This document shows, piece after piece, positions 7,735 through 14,918 of a stretch of 64,000 nt of DNA. Position 1 is the first letter of the stretch; every line of letters begins with the position of its first letter. The stretch is from JAJYVT01 sp035534455 (lineage in GTDB: Bacteria > Actinomycetota > Acidimicrobiia > Acidimicrobiales > RAAP-2): the NCBI GenBank assembly GCA_035534455.1, contig DATLRV010000038.1, positions 28,665-92,664 on the forward strand, written 5' to 3'. The notes beneath the pieces are model-generated. The model saw nothing but the letters and a program-made list of their open reading frames with translations, ran no database searches and was not told where the DNA came from. A program made the position numbers and the translations under genes.

Positions 7735-9963
7735 TCATTCGGCGACGAGCGGCCAGTAGCGGCCGAACTCGGCCTCCGTGCACAGGCGTCCGAGCTTCCG
7801 GTACTCGCGCGCGAGGCACCGCACGAACACCGCCATCGTCACCGGCTCGCCGCTGTCGGCGGCGGCGTACGCGGCGCTCAGGCAGACACTGCGGATGTTG
7901 CCGCCCGTCAACGAGAACGACTCGGCGAGGAAGCCGAGGTCGAGATCGTCGCCGCGCGGCACCGCCGCGGTGAGGCTGCGCTCCCACAACGATCTTCGCA
8001 GCACGGCGTCGGGGGTCGGGAACTCCACGATCGCGTCGAGGCGGCGGACGAACGCGTCGTCGATGTTGGACCGCAGGTTCGTCGAGAGCAGCGCGAGCCC
8101 GTCGAAGCGCTCCATCCGCTGCAGGAGATAGGCCACCTCGACGTTGGCGTAGCGGTCGTTGGCCCCCCGCACCTCGGATCGCTTGGCGAACAACGCGTCG
8201 GCCTCGTCGAAGAGGAGCACGCCGCCGACGCCGTCCGCCTCGCTGAAGACGCGCTCGAGGTTCTTCTCGGTCTCTCCCACGTACTTGTCGACGACGCTCG
8301 CGAGGTCCACGACGTACAGGTCGATCCCCAGCTCGCCGGCCAGCACCTCGGCAGACATCGTCTTCCCCGTCCCCGAGACGCCGCAGAAGAGGGCGACGAC
8401 GCCCCGGCCCCGCCGACCACCGGGGCGCATGCCCCACTGGCCGAGCACCGTGTCCCGGTGGCCCGCGCGGGCGACGATCTCCCGCAGGTGCGACGCGACG
8501 GCGTCGGGCAGCACGAGGTCGGACCAGCCGACCGCCGGCTCGATGCGCTGCGCCAGCCGCTCGAGCCCCGGGTTGTTGTGCTCGCGCGCTCCGGCACGCA
8601 GCGCTGTGGCGTCGATGGTGCCGCCCGCGAGCTCGGCTTGCCCACGTGCGACCTCCGCGGCGCGCCACACCTGTTCGGGTGAGAGCCGGAACTGCGCGGT
8701 CGCGGCGGTCGCGTCCAGCCCAGGGGCGAGCGGCGCGTCGCGCAGCGCGTGGTCCCAATGGGGGGCGAGCTCCTGCACCGTGGGAAGCGGGACGGGCATC
8801 ACGACCGGCGTCGACCGGCTCCAGGACTCGTCCCACCGGCCGCGGCCGTGCAGGACGACCCCCCCGGGGACGCGGGTCACCGCTTCGACCACCGCACGAA
8901 CCGGGCCGTCGACGACGTCGATCGGGCCCGCGACGAGCCCCGCTCCTTGGAGCGCCGCCTCACGGGCCGCGGCCGCCGCGACCTCAACGACGGTAGCGCC
9001 GTGGGTGATCCGGTCGAGGTGGCACACGAGCGCAGGCATGCCGGCGGCGGCCCAGGCCATCGTGCCGAGCCACCTGCCCGACGCGCCGGGGGCCTCGCGC
9101 AGGTAGACGATCCCTTCGTGCTGCTCGAGCCAGCTGCCGAGCGCCGGGGCGACGTCGGGGACGGGGGCGTCGTCGGGCACCCGGGGTCCCGACAGCTCCG
9201 CGACCGACGCGACGTCGGGGTCGGGGGCGTCGTGCCCGAGGCACCATCCGGCGACGCGATCGGGCACCTGGAGCTCGCGGCCGGGCCAGGGCCGGTCCGC
9301 GCCCTCGAGCACGACGAGACCCCGGCGGACCAGGGGCGCACCGGGACCGACGAGCCTCCGCGCCGCCACCGAGGCGAGCGGCATCCCGACGAGCTCGAGC
9401 GCCAGGCCGACGGTCGCTCGGCGGCGCGTGATGTCGTCGTTCAGGTAGCCGTAGAGCTGCTCGAACCGCCGGTCCACTTCGGGGGCGAGCGCGACCACGA
9501 GGATCTCGAGGGACTGCGCGTCGAGCCCGAAACGGCGCTCGAGCGCGCGGAGGCGGAGCAGCTCGCCTGCCTTCTCGGCCACGTCCGCCTCGGCTTCCAC
9601 CTCCGAGAGCAGCCACTCGACGGTCTCGTCGTAGGCAGCGCCCCTCGCGGCGGCGCCGTCGAAATCGAGGATGTCGGAAAACGGCGACGCGCCGTTCACC
9701 AGCCACACCGCCTTCGCATCGGACACGACCAGGCCCGGCATGGGGTCGCTCGAGGCCTCGCCCGCCTCGCGTCGGCGTGCGGTCGCCGACCGGACGCGCT
9801 GCTCCACGACGGCGATACGACCGGCGAGGTGGCGACGCGAGGCCGAGCCGGAGCCGTCCGGTTCCCCCGCGCCGTCCGGTTCCCCCGCGCCGTCCGTCGA
9901 GCCATGCCCCGGGGCCATCCTCCTCATCCCTGCGGGGTTCCGGCTCGAGAAGAGGCGGGTCAC
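7735..9963 (-). CDS. CIS-associated AAA+ ATPase (Afp15-like)
   Basis: 742 aa. The AAA+ domain is C-terminal: Walker A GVSGTGKT near residue 527, Walker B VLLFDEAD near 581, a sensor-1-like STN in LLSTNLRSN, and an RRLD arginine-finger region. The N-terminal half is the helical module seen in ATPases of extracellular contractile injection systems (Afp15/Pvc15). That family is required for particle assembly or stability, probably by acting on sheath or cap. GTG at 9963 overlaps the TAG of the lipoprotein gene (TAGTG); ATG at 9927 is also possible. The first 60 residues hold an 18-bp DNA repeat giving EPDGAG twice. It sits in a separate operon from the structural genes. Confidence 0.9.
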   Translation of the reverse strand: MTRLFSSRNPAGMRRMAPGHGSTDGAGEPDGAGEPDGSGSASRRHLAGRIAVVEQRVRSATARRREAGEASSDPMPGLVVSDAKAVWLVNGASPFSDILDFDGAAARGAAYDETVEWLLSEVEAEADVAEKAGELLRLRALERRFGLDAQSLEILVVALAPEVDRRFEQLYGYLNDDITRRRATVGLALELVGMPLASVAARRLVGPGAPLVRRGLVVLEGADRPWPGRELQVPDRVAGWCLGHDAPDPDVASVAELSGPRVPDDAPVPDVAPALGSWLEQHEGIVYLREAPGASGRWLGTMAWAAAGMPALVCHLDRITHGATVVEVAAAAAREAALQGAGLVAGPIDVVDGPVRAVVEAVTRVPGGVVLHGRGRWDESWSRSTPVVMPVPLPTVQELAPHWDHALRDAPLAPGLDATAATAQFRLSPEQVWRAAEVARGQAELAGGTIDATALRAGAREHNNPGLERLAQRIEPAVGWSDLVLPDAVASHLREIVARAGHRDTVLGQWGMRPGGRRGRGVVALFCGVSGTGKTMSAEVLAGELGIDLYVVDLASVVDKYVGETEKNLERVFSEADGVGGVLLFDEADALFAKRSEVRGANDRYANVEVAYLLQRMERFDGLALLSTNLRSNIDDAFVRRLDAIVEFPTPDAVLRRSLWERSLTAAVPRGDDLDLGFLAESFSLTGGNIRSVCLSAAYAAADSGEPVTMAVFVRCLAREYRKLGRLCTEAEFGRYWPLVAE

Positions 9964-10442
9964 TAGATCTTCGCCCCCTTCAACGTCTTCTTGAGGGGCT
10001 TTCCGACCGTCTCTGCGACGCAGACGACGGCGCGGTCGCCGTCCGCCCAACTTCGGACCGACGGGAGCAGGTAGGTGAAGTAGAGCTTCGATCGCTGATA
10101 GGGGACGCCGTCGAAGGCGGCGAAGCGGTCGAGGCAGGCGGCGTTCGCGAAGTTGTCGAGCTTCGTCGGCGTGGGGTAGGTCGACCCCGCGTGGTCCTGC
10201 ACGAGCGCGTAGACCTGCTGGGTGTGGGCGGTCGTGCAGGACACGACCTGGATCGAGGTGAGATCGGCCTGGACCTTCTTCGGGGGCACCAGGCACTGCC
10301 CTGCCTCCAGGTGGAACACGGACTCCTGGAACGACGACGGTGAGCCTCCGCCGAAAACCGAGCAGCCGCTCGCGCCGAGACCTGCGACGGTGAGGCCGAT
10401 CACCGTCGCTCCCGCGCGCCACGCACGGGAGGCGCTTCTCAC
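9963..10442 (-). CDS. Lipoprotein with septum-formation-like domain
   Basis: 159 aa. The N-terminus is basic, then a hydrophobic stretch ATVIGLTVAGLGASG is followed by Cys, a slightly atypical lipobox, so a lipid-anchored extracytoplasmic protein is likely. The mature part follows the actinobacterial Septum_form pattern: an early CLVPP, SC..AHTQQVYA, a Cys before DRF, and a closing GDRAVVCVAE. Four cysteines could form two disulfides. GTG at 10442 gives a GTGA overlap with the upstream stop. Family members sit near envelope and division functions, but the molecular role is unknown. Its place inside the CIS ATPase operon suggests an envelope-side partner (inference). Confidence 0.75.
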   Translation of the reverse strand: MRSASRAWRAGATVIGLTVAGLGASGCSVFGGGSPSSFQESVFHLEAGQCLVPPKKVQADLTSIQVVSCTTAHTQQVYALVQDHAGSTYPTPTKLDNFANAACLDRFAAFDGVPYQRSKLYFTYLLPSVRSWADGDRAVVCVAETVGKPLKKTLKGAKI

Positions 10443-11566
10443 AGGGGCTCGGCGGTGGTGTCGCCGACGGCCGGGCGCCGCCTCACGACACGGTGCTTCG
10501 GCGTCCACCAACGGTGCGACGGCTCACGGAACGCCTCGACCGGATCGCTGGCAGGGTAGGCCGAGACGGGGCGCGGCACCGCCGGCCGGCCGGCGGAGAC
10601 GGGCGAGGGGAACGACGGGAACACGGTCTCGAGCCGCGTCGCGACCGCGCCCAGGGTCCGCTCGAGCCTTTCGACCGCCACGGCGATGGCACTGACCACC
10701 TCCGCCAAGTCCGTCAGGGTGACGGCGACCTCGGCCAGCGGCGGTGCGCCGCCGAAGAGCTCGGCGCCGAGGGAGCCCGCGGCGGCGGCGCCCAGGAGAC
10801 CCGCGCCGGCGTCGAGGGCGCCGGGCCCGGCAAGGGCGTCGGGGCCGGCAAGGGCGTCGGGGCCGGCGATGGGGTCGGGGCCGGCGCGTGGCGCCAGGAA
10901 CGCGCCACCGATCGGGGCGACGCCACCGGAAGTGATCGAACCGGTCGGACCCTGGTGGGCGTGCCAGGACGACAGCACCGTCGTCCAGTTGGCGCGGGCC
11001 ACCGCCACGGCCTCCTGCTCGCCGTCGGAGAGGGCGTGTCGGCCCGGCCGGGCGAGGACGCTCTCCTGGTTGAAGAACTGGAAGCGCACCTGCGCGCCGG
11101 TGCGCACGAGCGCCACCCAGCAGAGCCCTTCGGCCGTGGACGCGACGAGCTCGGCGGCCAGGTGGTCGTCGTCGCCGCAGTCGGCGAGCGTGGCCACCGC
11201 GTCGACGGGGTCCGTGAAGTCGCGGAGGGCGTGCGGGACGAGGTCGCCGATGCGGTAACAGGCGACGGTCCACGACGCGGCCACCCGCGCGGGATCCGGG
11301 CGGAGCAACCCGCGCAGCGTGTCCACGTCTCCGGCGTCGGACAATTCGATCAGCGCGCGCGCCGCCTCCGCCTCGCGAGCCGTGGCTGGTACGTCGGCGA
11401 GGTCGTCTAGTGCCCAGGATGGCCCCTTCCTCGGGCCGGCCCAGCCCAGCCGGACGCACGCCAGCTGGAACCGCACGACGGCGCGCCGCGCAGTCGCCCT
11501 GCCGGCCACCCCGCGAATTGGTAGGGATCCACCCGTCGATCCGGTGTCCCGCCCGACTCCTCGCAC
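10439..11566 (-). CDS. Unknown 375-aa protein, first gene of the CIS ATPase operon
   Basis: Not recognised. The N-terminal half (about 45-205) looks globular: LACVRLGWAGPRKGPSW, then helical segments and a strand-rich LCWVALVRTGAQVRFQFF. Residues about 230-265 are low-complexity (GPDALAGPDALAGPG), produced by 18-bp DNA repeats at roughly 10825-10880. A hydrophobic heptad-like region follows (VAVTLTDLAEVVSAIAVAVERL), possibly coiled coil. The C-terminal 60 residues are Pro/Arg-rich. There is no signal peptide and no zinc site. The start is uncertain because the first 30 residues are Arg/Gly-rich. The stop overlaps the lipoprotein start (GTGA). Being first in the operon and divergent from the DUF4255 gene, it could be a CIS regulator or accessory factor. 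Confidence 0.65.
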   Translation of the reverse strand: MRGVGRDTGSTGGSLPIRGVAGRATARRAVVRFQLACVRLGWAGPRKGPSWALDDLADVPATAREAEAARALIELSDAGDVDTLRGLLRPDPARVAASWTVACYRIGDLVPHALRDFTDPVDAVATLADCGDDDHLAAELVASTAEGLCWVALVRTGAQVRFQFFNQESVLARPGRHALSDGEQEAVAVARANWTTVLSSWHAHQGPTGSITSGGVAPIGGAFLAPRAGPDPIAGPDALAGPDALAGPGALDAGAGLLGAAAAGSLGAELFGGAPPLAEVAVTLTDLAEVVSAIAVAVERLERTLGAVATRLETVFPSFPSPVSAGRPAVPRPVSAYPASDPVEAFREPSHRWWTPKHRVVRRRPAVGDTTAEPL

Positions 11567-11911
11567 CTACGCCTCCCCGACCCTGAGCACCCCCTCGGGG
11601 TCCGCGGAGCGTACCAGTTGCTGTCCCGCGACCCAAGGGGTTTGCGGGGGCGAATTTCGGTAGGGGTCGGGGCACCGGGCCGGCGGTCGGGTGGGGGCAC
11701 CGGGCCGGCGGTCGGGTCGGGGCACCGGGCCGGCGGTCGGGCGGGGGCTCAAGCAGGCACCCGGGGGGGCTCCGGATCGCGGGCCGGAGGGCCTTGCGTG
11801 CCTGCCGACCTCCGAGAACTTGCCTTCGTACCTTCCCGTTCACGCCCGCCGTTGCTACAGTCTGCGGCGGGCGGGGAAGGGCCCCGGCGGCCCCGCGGAG
11901 GGAAATACTCG
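11567..11911. promoter_or_regulatory. Divergent intergenic control region between the two CIS accessory operons
   Basis: 345 bp between the starts of the minus-strand ATPase operon and the plus-strand DUF4255/giant-protein operon, so both promoters should be here. It contains the 25-bp direct repeats at 11671-11745. A GGAGGG Shine-Dalgarno (11897-11902) precedes the GTG at 11912. I cannot define convincing -35/-10 boxes. Confidence 0.5.
11671..11745. repeat. Three tandem 25-bp direct repeats
   Basis: Units at 11671-11695, 11696-11720 and 11721-11745, each GGCACCGGGCCGGCGGTCGG plus GTGGG, GTCGG or GCGGG. A 25-bp period is not a multiple of 3, so it is not preserved as protein repeats, and it lies in a divergent promoter region. 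Possible operator array. Confidence 0.85.
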
Positions 11912-12700
11912 GTGATCCACCACGTCGACAAGGCGCTCGAGTCGTTCTTGCGACAGCAGGTGCCGCTACCCGAATCGGACGTGGACCTCTCGTTCCGCGC
12001 GCCCGAGAGCAGCTGGACGGCTTCGCTGGCCCGCCCGACGGTCGACGTCTTCCTCTGGGACATCGCGCAGTCGGACCGGTCGAACAGCTCGGGGCGGGAC
12101 CAGCGCGTGTCGGACGACGGCCGGCGCCAGCAGCGGCCCCAGCCCAAGCAGGTCTCGCTCCGCTACTTCGTGACGGTCTGGGCAAGAGAGCAGCGCGACG
12201 AGCACGAGCTCCTCGGTGCGGTCCTGCGCACCGTGCTCCGGCACGACGCCCTCCCGCACACACTCCTCCCCTCGGCGATCGCGGAGTCAGCCTGGCGCCT
12301 CTCTCTCGCCGGTGACAAGCACCGGCTCCCACCGTCGTTGTGGGCGGGGGCACCGGCGAAACCGGGCCTCTACGTCGAGATCGAGCTGGGCGTCGACGCG
12401 GCAGGGTGGCAGGACCGCGGCGCCCCGGTCGAAGAGATGCGCGTCGAGGTCGCCGACCACATCGCGCGCCCGCCGGCTCCGGCGATCGAGCCGGACGAGT
12501 CGCCGCCACTGCGCAGGTTCCGGTCCGGCGCGGCGCTCGTCATGGAGGGACGTCCGGGGGCCGGCGTGCAGGCCGGGGCCGCAGGGGTTGACGGGGCCGC
12601 AGGTCCCGATGGGGCAGGCGTTGCCGCCGGGGCCGCGGGCACCGACGGGGCAGGCGGTGCCGACGGGGCCGCGGGCACCGACGGGGGCGACTCGCCATGA
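11912..12700 (+). CDS. DUF4255-domain protein (CIS terminal cap, Afp16/Pvc16-like)
   Basis: 262 aa. Residues 1-190 match the DUF4255 / Pvc16 N-terminal pattern: an opening IHHVDKALESFL, VDVFLWDI, SLRYFVTVWA, DEHELLGAVL, and a closing Leu-rich part. This family caps the distal end of CIS tubes and sheaths. The last 50 residues are a Gly/Ala/Asp low-complexity tail made by DNA repeats. GTG at 11912 was chosen over an upstream ATG at 11618 because it has a good GGAGGG site and begins the conserved domain; the extra 98 codons would run through the 25-bp repeats. It overlaps the next gene by ATGA, tying the cap gene to the giant membrane proteins. Confidence 0.88.
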   Translation: MIHHVDKALESFLRQQVPLPESDVDLSFRAPESSWTASLARPTVDVFLWDIAQSDRSNSSGRDQRVSDDGRRQQRPQPKQVSLRYFVTVWAREQRDEHELLGAVLRTVLRHDALPHTLLPSAIAESAWRLSLAGDKHRLPPSLWAGAPAKPGLYVEIELGVDAAGWQDRGAPVEEMRVEVADHIARPPAPAIEPDESPPLRRFRSGAALVMEGRPGAGVQAGAAGVDGAAGPDGAGVAAGAAGTDGAGGADGAAGTDGGDSP

Positions 12701-14916
12701 GGGTCCAGCTCGAGGAGCCGCAGGACGCGCTCGTCCCCGGCGAGCCGGTCGAGCTCGCCGTCGACGTCACTAACGGCCTCGCGGTCATCGACGGGGTCCG
12801 GGTCGAGCTCGAGAACCGGACAGGCCTCGAGTGGACCGCGGAGCCGGACCTGCTGCCGCTCTTCCCCGACGGGACGGGCACGGTGACCGTGACGATCACG
12901 GCGCCGCCGGGGCTCGCCGCGGGTGCCTACCGGCTCCCCGTGCAGGTCCGCTCGACCGCCGAGCCGGCCGCGTCGACGGTCCAGTTCCTGCCCGTGCAGG
13001 TGCGCCCGGCGCCGTCCATGTCGCTCGCCGTTCACCCCTCTGACCGCACCGCACGGCGCCGCACCTCCTACGACGTCGTCTGCCGCAACACGGGGAACGT
13101 CCCGCTCGAGGTGGACCTCGCCGCCACCGATACCGCCCACCTGCTCACCTGCCGGCCAGAGCCCGCGGCGCTGCGCATCGGGCCGGGCCACGATTCGACG
13201 GCGAGACTCACGGTCTCGTGCAAGCGACGGTTGCTCGGCAACGAGGTGGCACACCGCGCCCAGCTCGTCGCCTCGTCAACCGAGGCGCAGGCGGAAACCG
13301 GGGTCACCTTCCGGCAACGCCCGATCTTTCCACGAGGCGCGAGGACGATCCTGCTCCTGGCGGCGATCGTCGGGGTGTGGGCCGCCGTCATGGTCGTGGC
13401 GCTGAACCACGCGCTCAACAGCAATCCGCCGCAGAAGATCGCGCCCGCCTCGTTCTACGCGTCGAGCCATCCGACCAACGCCAACGCCGCCTATCACTCG
13501 TCGGGTGCGGGGGCCAACCCGCCGCCTGCGGGAGCCGTGCCCAAGTCCGGACTCGACATCGCCGCCGGCGGCACCCTCGCCGGCATCGTCGACGCCGCAA
13601 GCACCGGGAGCGGCGTGGGTCGCATCACCGTCCAGGCCTACGCCCTCGAGCAGGCCGGGAGAGCCGTGCTTCAGGCCTCCACGGCGACGGCGGCGGACGG
13701 CACATGGGCCATCCCGGGGCTCCTGCCGGGCCCCTACAAGATCGAGATCAGCGCGCAGGGGTTCACGACCGAGTGGTACCCGTCGTCGGCCTCCGAGTCA
13801 GGCGGCAAGACCATCCAGGTGCACGGGCTGAAAAAGACCGGCGGCCTGCGCGCGGTGGTGAAAGGCCTTCCCGGCTCGATCACCGGCTCGGTCGTGACCG
13901 GAGAGACACCGCCGCCCTCGGTGACCGTCACCGTCACCCCCGGCCAGGGGTCGTCGACGACCCCGGTCGCTACCGTGACGACGTCGAGCTCGGGCAGCTA
14001 CACGATCACGGGCATCCCGACCCCCAACTCGTACGACCTGAGCTTCACGGCCCCCGGCTTCCAGCCGGGCTCGGACACCGAGGTCCTCACCGGCGGCCAG
14101 CACGACATCGCCAACACGATCACGCTCTCCGCGCAGCCCGGATCGATCTCGGGCATGGTGACGGGCGGTTCGGGCGCCCTCGGCGGCGTGACCGTGACGG
14201 CCTCGGCGAACGGCCAGACGTTCAAGACCGCGACCCCGACGAGCGGCGCTGTGGGCACGTTCACCCTCGGGAACCTGCCGTCCCCCGCCACGTACCTCCT
14301 CACGTTCGCCGCTCCCGGCTACGGAACAGCGACGATCGCGCAGCAGCTGGGTCCGGGCCAGGCGTTGAAGGGCCTCACCGTCTCGCTCTCGGGCGGAGCC
14401 GGCGACATCTCGGGCACAGTGGTCGCCCAGGGCGGCGGCGCGCTCGGCGGCGTGACGGTGACCATCACCGGAGCGACAAAGCCGGTCTCGACCCAGACCC
14501 TCACGGCGGGCCAGATCGGCAGCTTCGAGCTCGCGGGTCTCCCCACCCCGGGGCAGTACACCCTCACGTTCTCGCTCAGCGGGTACACGAGCGTCACCAT
14601 CCCCGTGAACCTCGGCTCGGGAGCCTCCGCGAGCGGCGTCGACGCCACGATGGCGCCGGCGAACGGCTCCATCGACGGCACGGTGATGCTGGGCGGCACC
14701 GGCGTCGCGGGCGCCACGATCACCGTGACCGATGGCGGCCCCCCCCTCACCACCGTCTCGACCACCGACCCGGCAGGCAGCTTCAGCCTGTCGGGCGTCG
14801 CGCCGGGCACCTACTCGGTCACCGCGACGCTGTCGGGCCAGACCGCCACCGTGCAGGTGACCGTCGTCGCAGGTGACACGGCGACCCCGACCTTGACACT
14901 CGTGGCGACGAGCTGA
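12697..14916 (+). CDS. Giant membrane-anchored repeat protein 1 (Ig-like / TM / carboxypeptidase-regulatory repeats)
   Basis: 739 aa. Residues 1-205 form two Ig-like (NEW3/COG1470-type) beta domains. A basic segment FRQRPIFPRGAR precedes one membrane helix at about 213-240, so by the positive-inside rule the N-terminus is cytosolic. Residues about 285-739 are five or so carboxypeptidase-regulatory-like (CnaB-type) repeats, marked by GSISGMV, GGVTVT, FTLGNLPSPATYLLTF and GSFSLSGVAPGTY, and lie outside. No sortase motif is seen. It overlaps the DUF4255 gene and is followed 2 bp later by a protein of the same design. Likely a membrane or envelope receptor for the CIS particle (inference). Confidence 0.85.
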   Translation: MRVQLEEPQDALVPGEPVELAVDVTNGLAVIDGVRVELENRTGLEWTAEPDLLPLFPDGTGTVTVTITAPPGLAAGAYRLPVQVRSTAEPAASTVQFLPVQVRPAPSMSLAVHPSDRTARRRTSYDVVCRNTGNVPLEVDLAATDTAHLLTCRPEPAALRIGPGHDSTARLTVSCKRRLLGNEVAHRAQLVASSTEAQAETGVTFRQRPIFPRGARTILLLAAIVGVWAAVMVVALNHALNSNPPQKIAPASFYASSHPTNANAAYHSSGAGANPPPAGAVPKSGLDIAAGGTLAGIVDAASTGSGVGRITVQAYALEQAGRAVLQASTATAADGTWAIPGLLPGPYKIEISAQGFTTEWYPSSASESGGKTIQVHGLKKTGGLRAVVKGLPGSITGSVVTGETPPPSVTVTVTPGQGSSTTPVATVTTSSSGSYTITGIPTPNSYDLSFTAPGFQPGSDTEVLTGGQHDIANTITLSAQPGSISGMVTGGSGALGGVTVTASANGQTFKTATPTSGAVGTFTLGNLPSPATYLLTFAAPGYGTATIAQQLGPGQALKGLTVSLSGGAGDISGTVVAQGGGALGGVTVTITGATKPVSTQTLTAGQIGSFELAGLPTPGQYTLTFSLSGYTSVTIPVNLGSGASASGVDATMAPANGSIDGTVMLGGTGVAGATITVTDGGPPLTTVSTTDPAGSFSLSGVAPGTYSVTATLSGQTATVQVTVVAGDTATPTLTLVATS

Positions 14917-14918
14917 CC

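Noticed and set aside
11618..11911. N-terminal extension of the DUF4255 protein from ATG 11618
   Set aside because: Runs through the 25-bp repeats, has no domain, and a strong ribosome site precedes the GTG at 11912.
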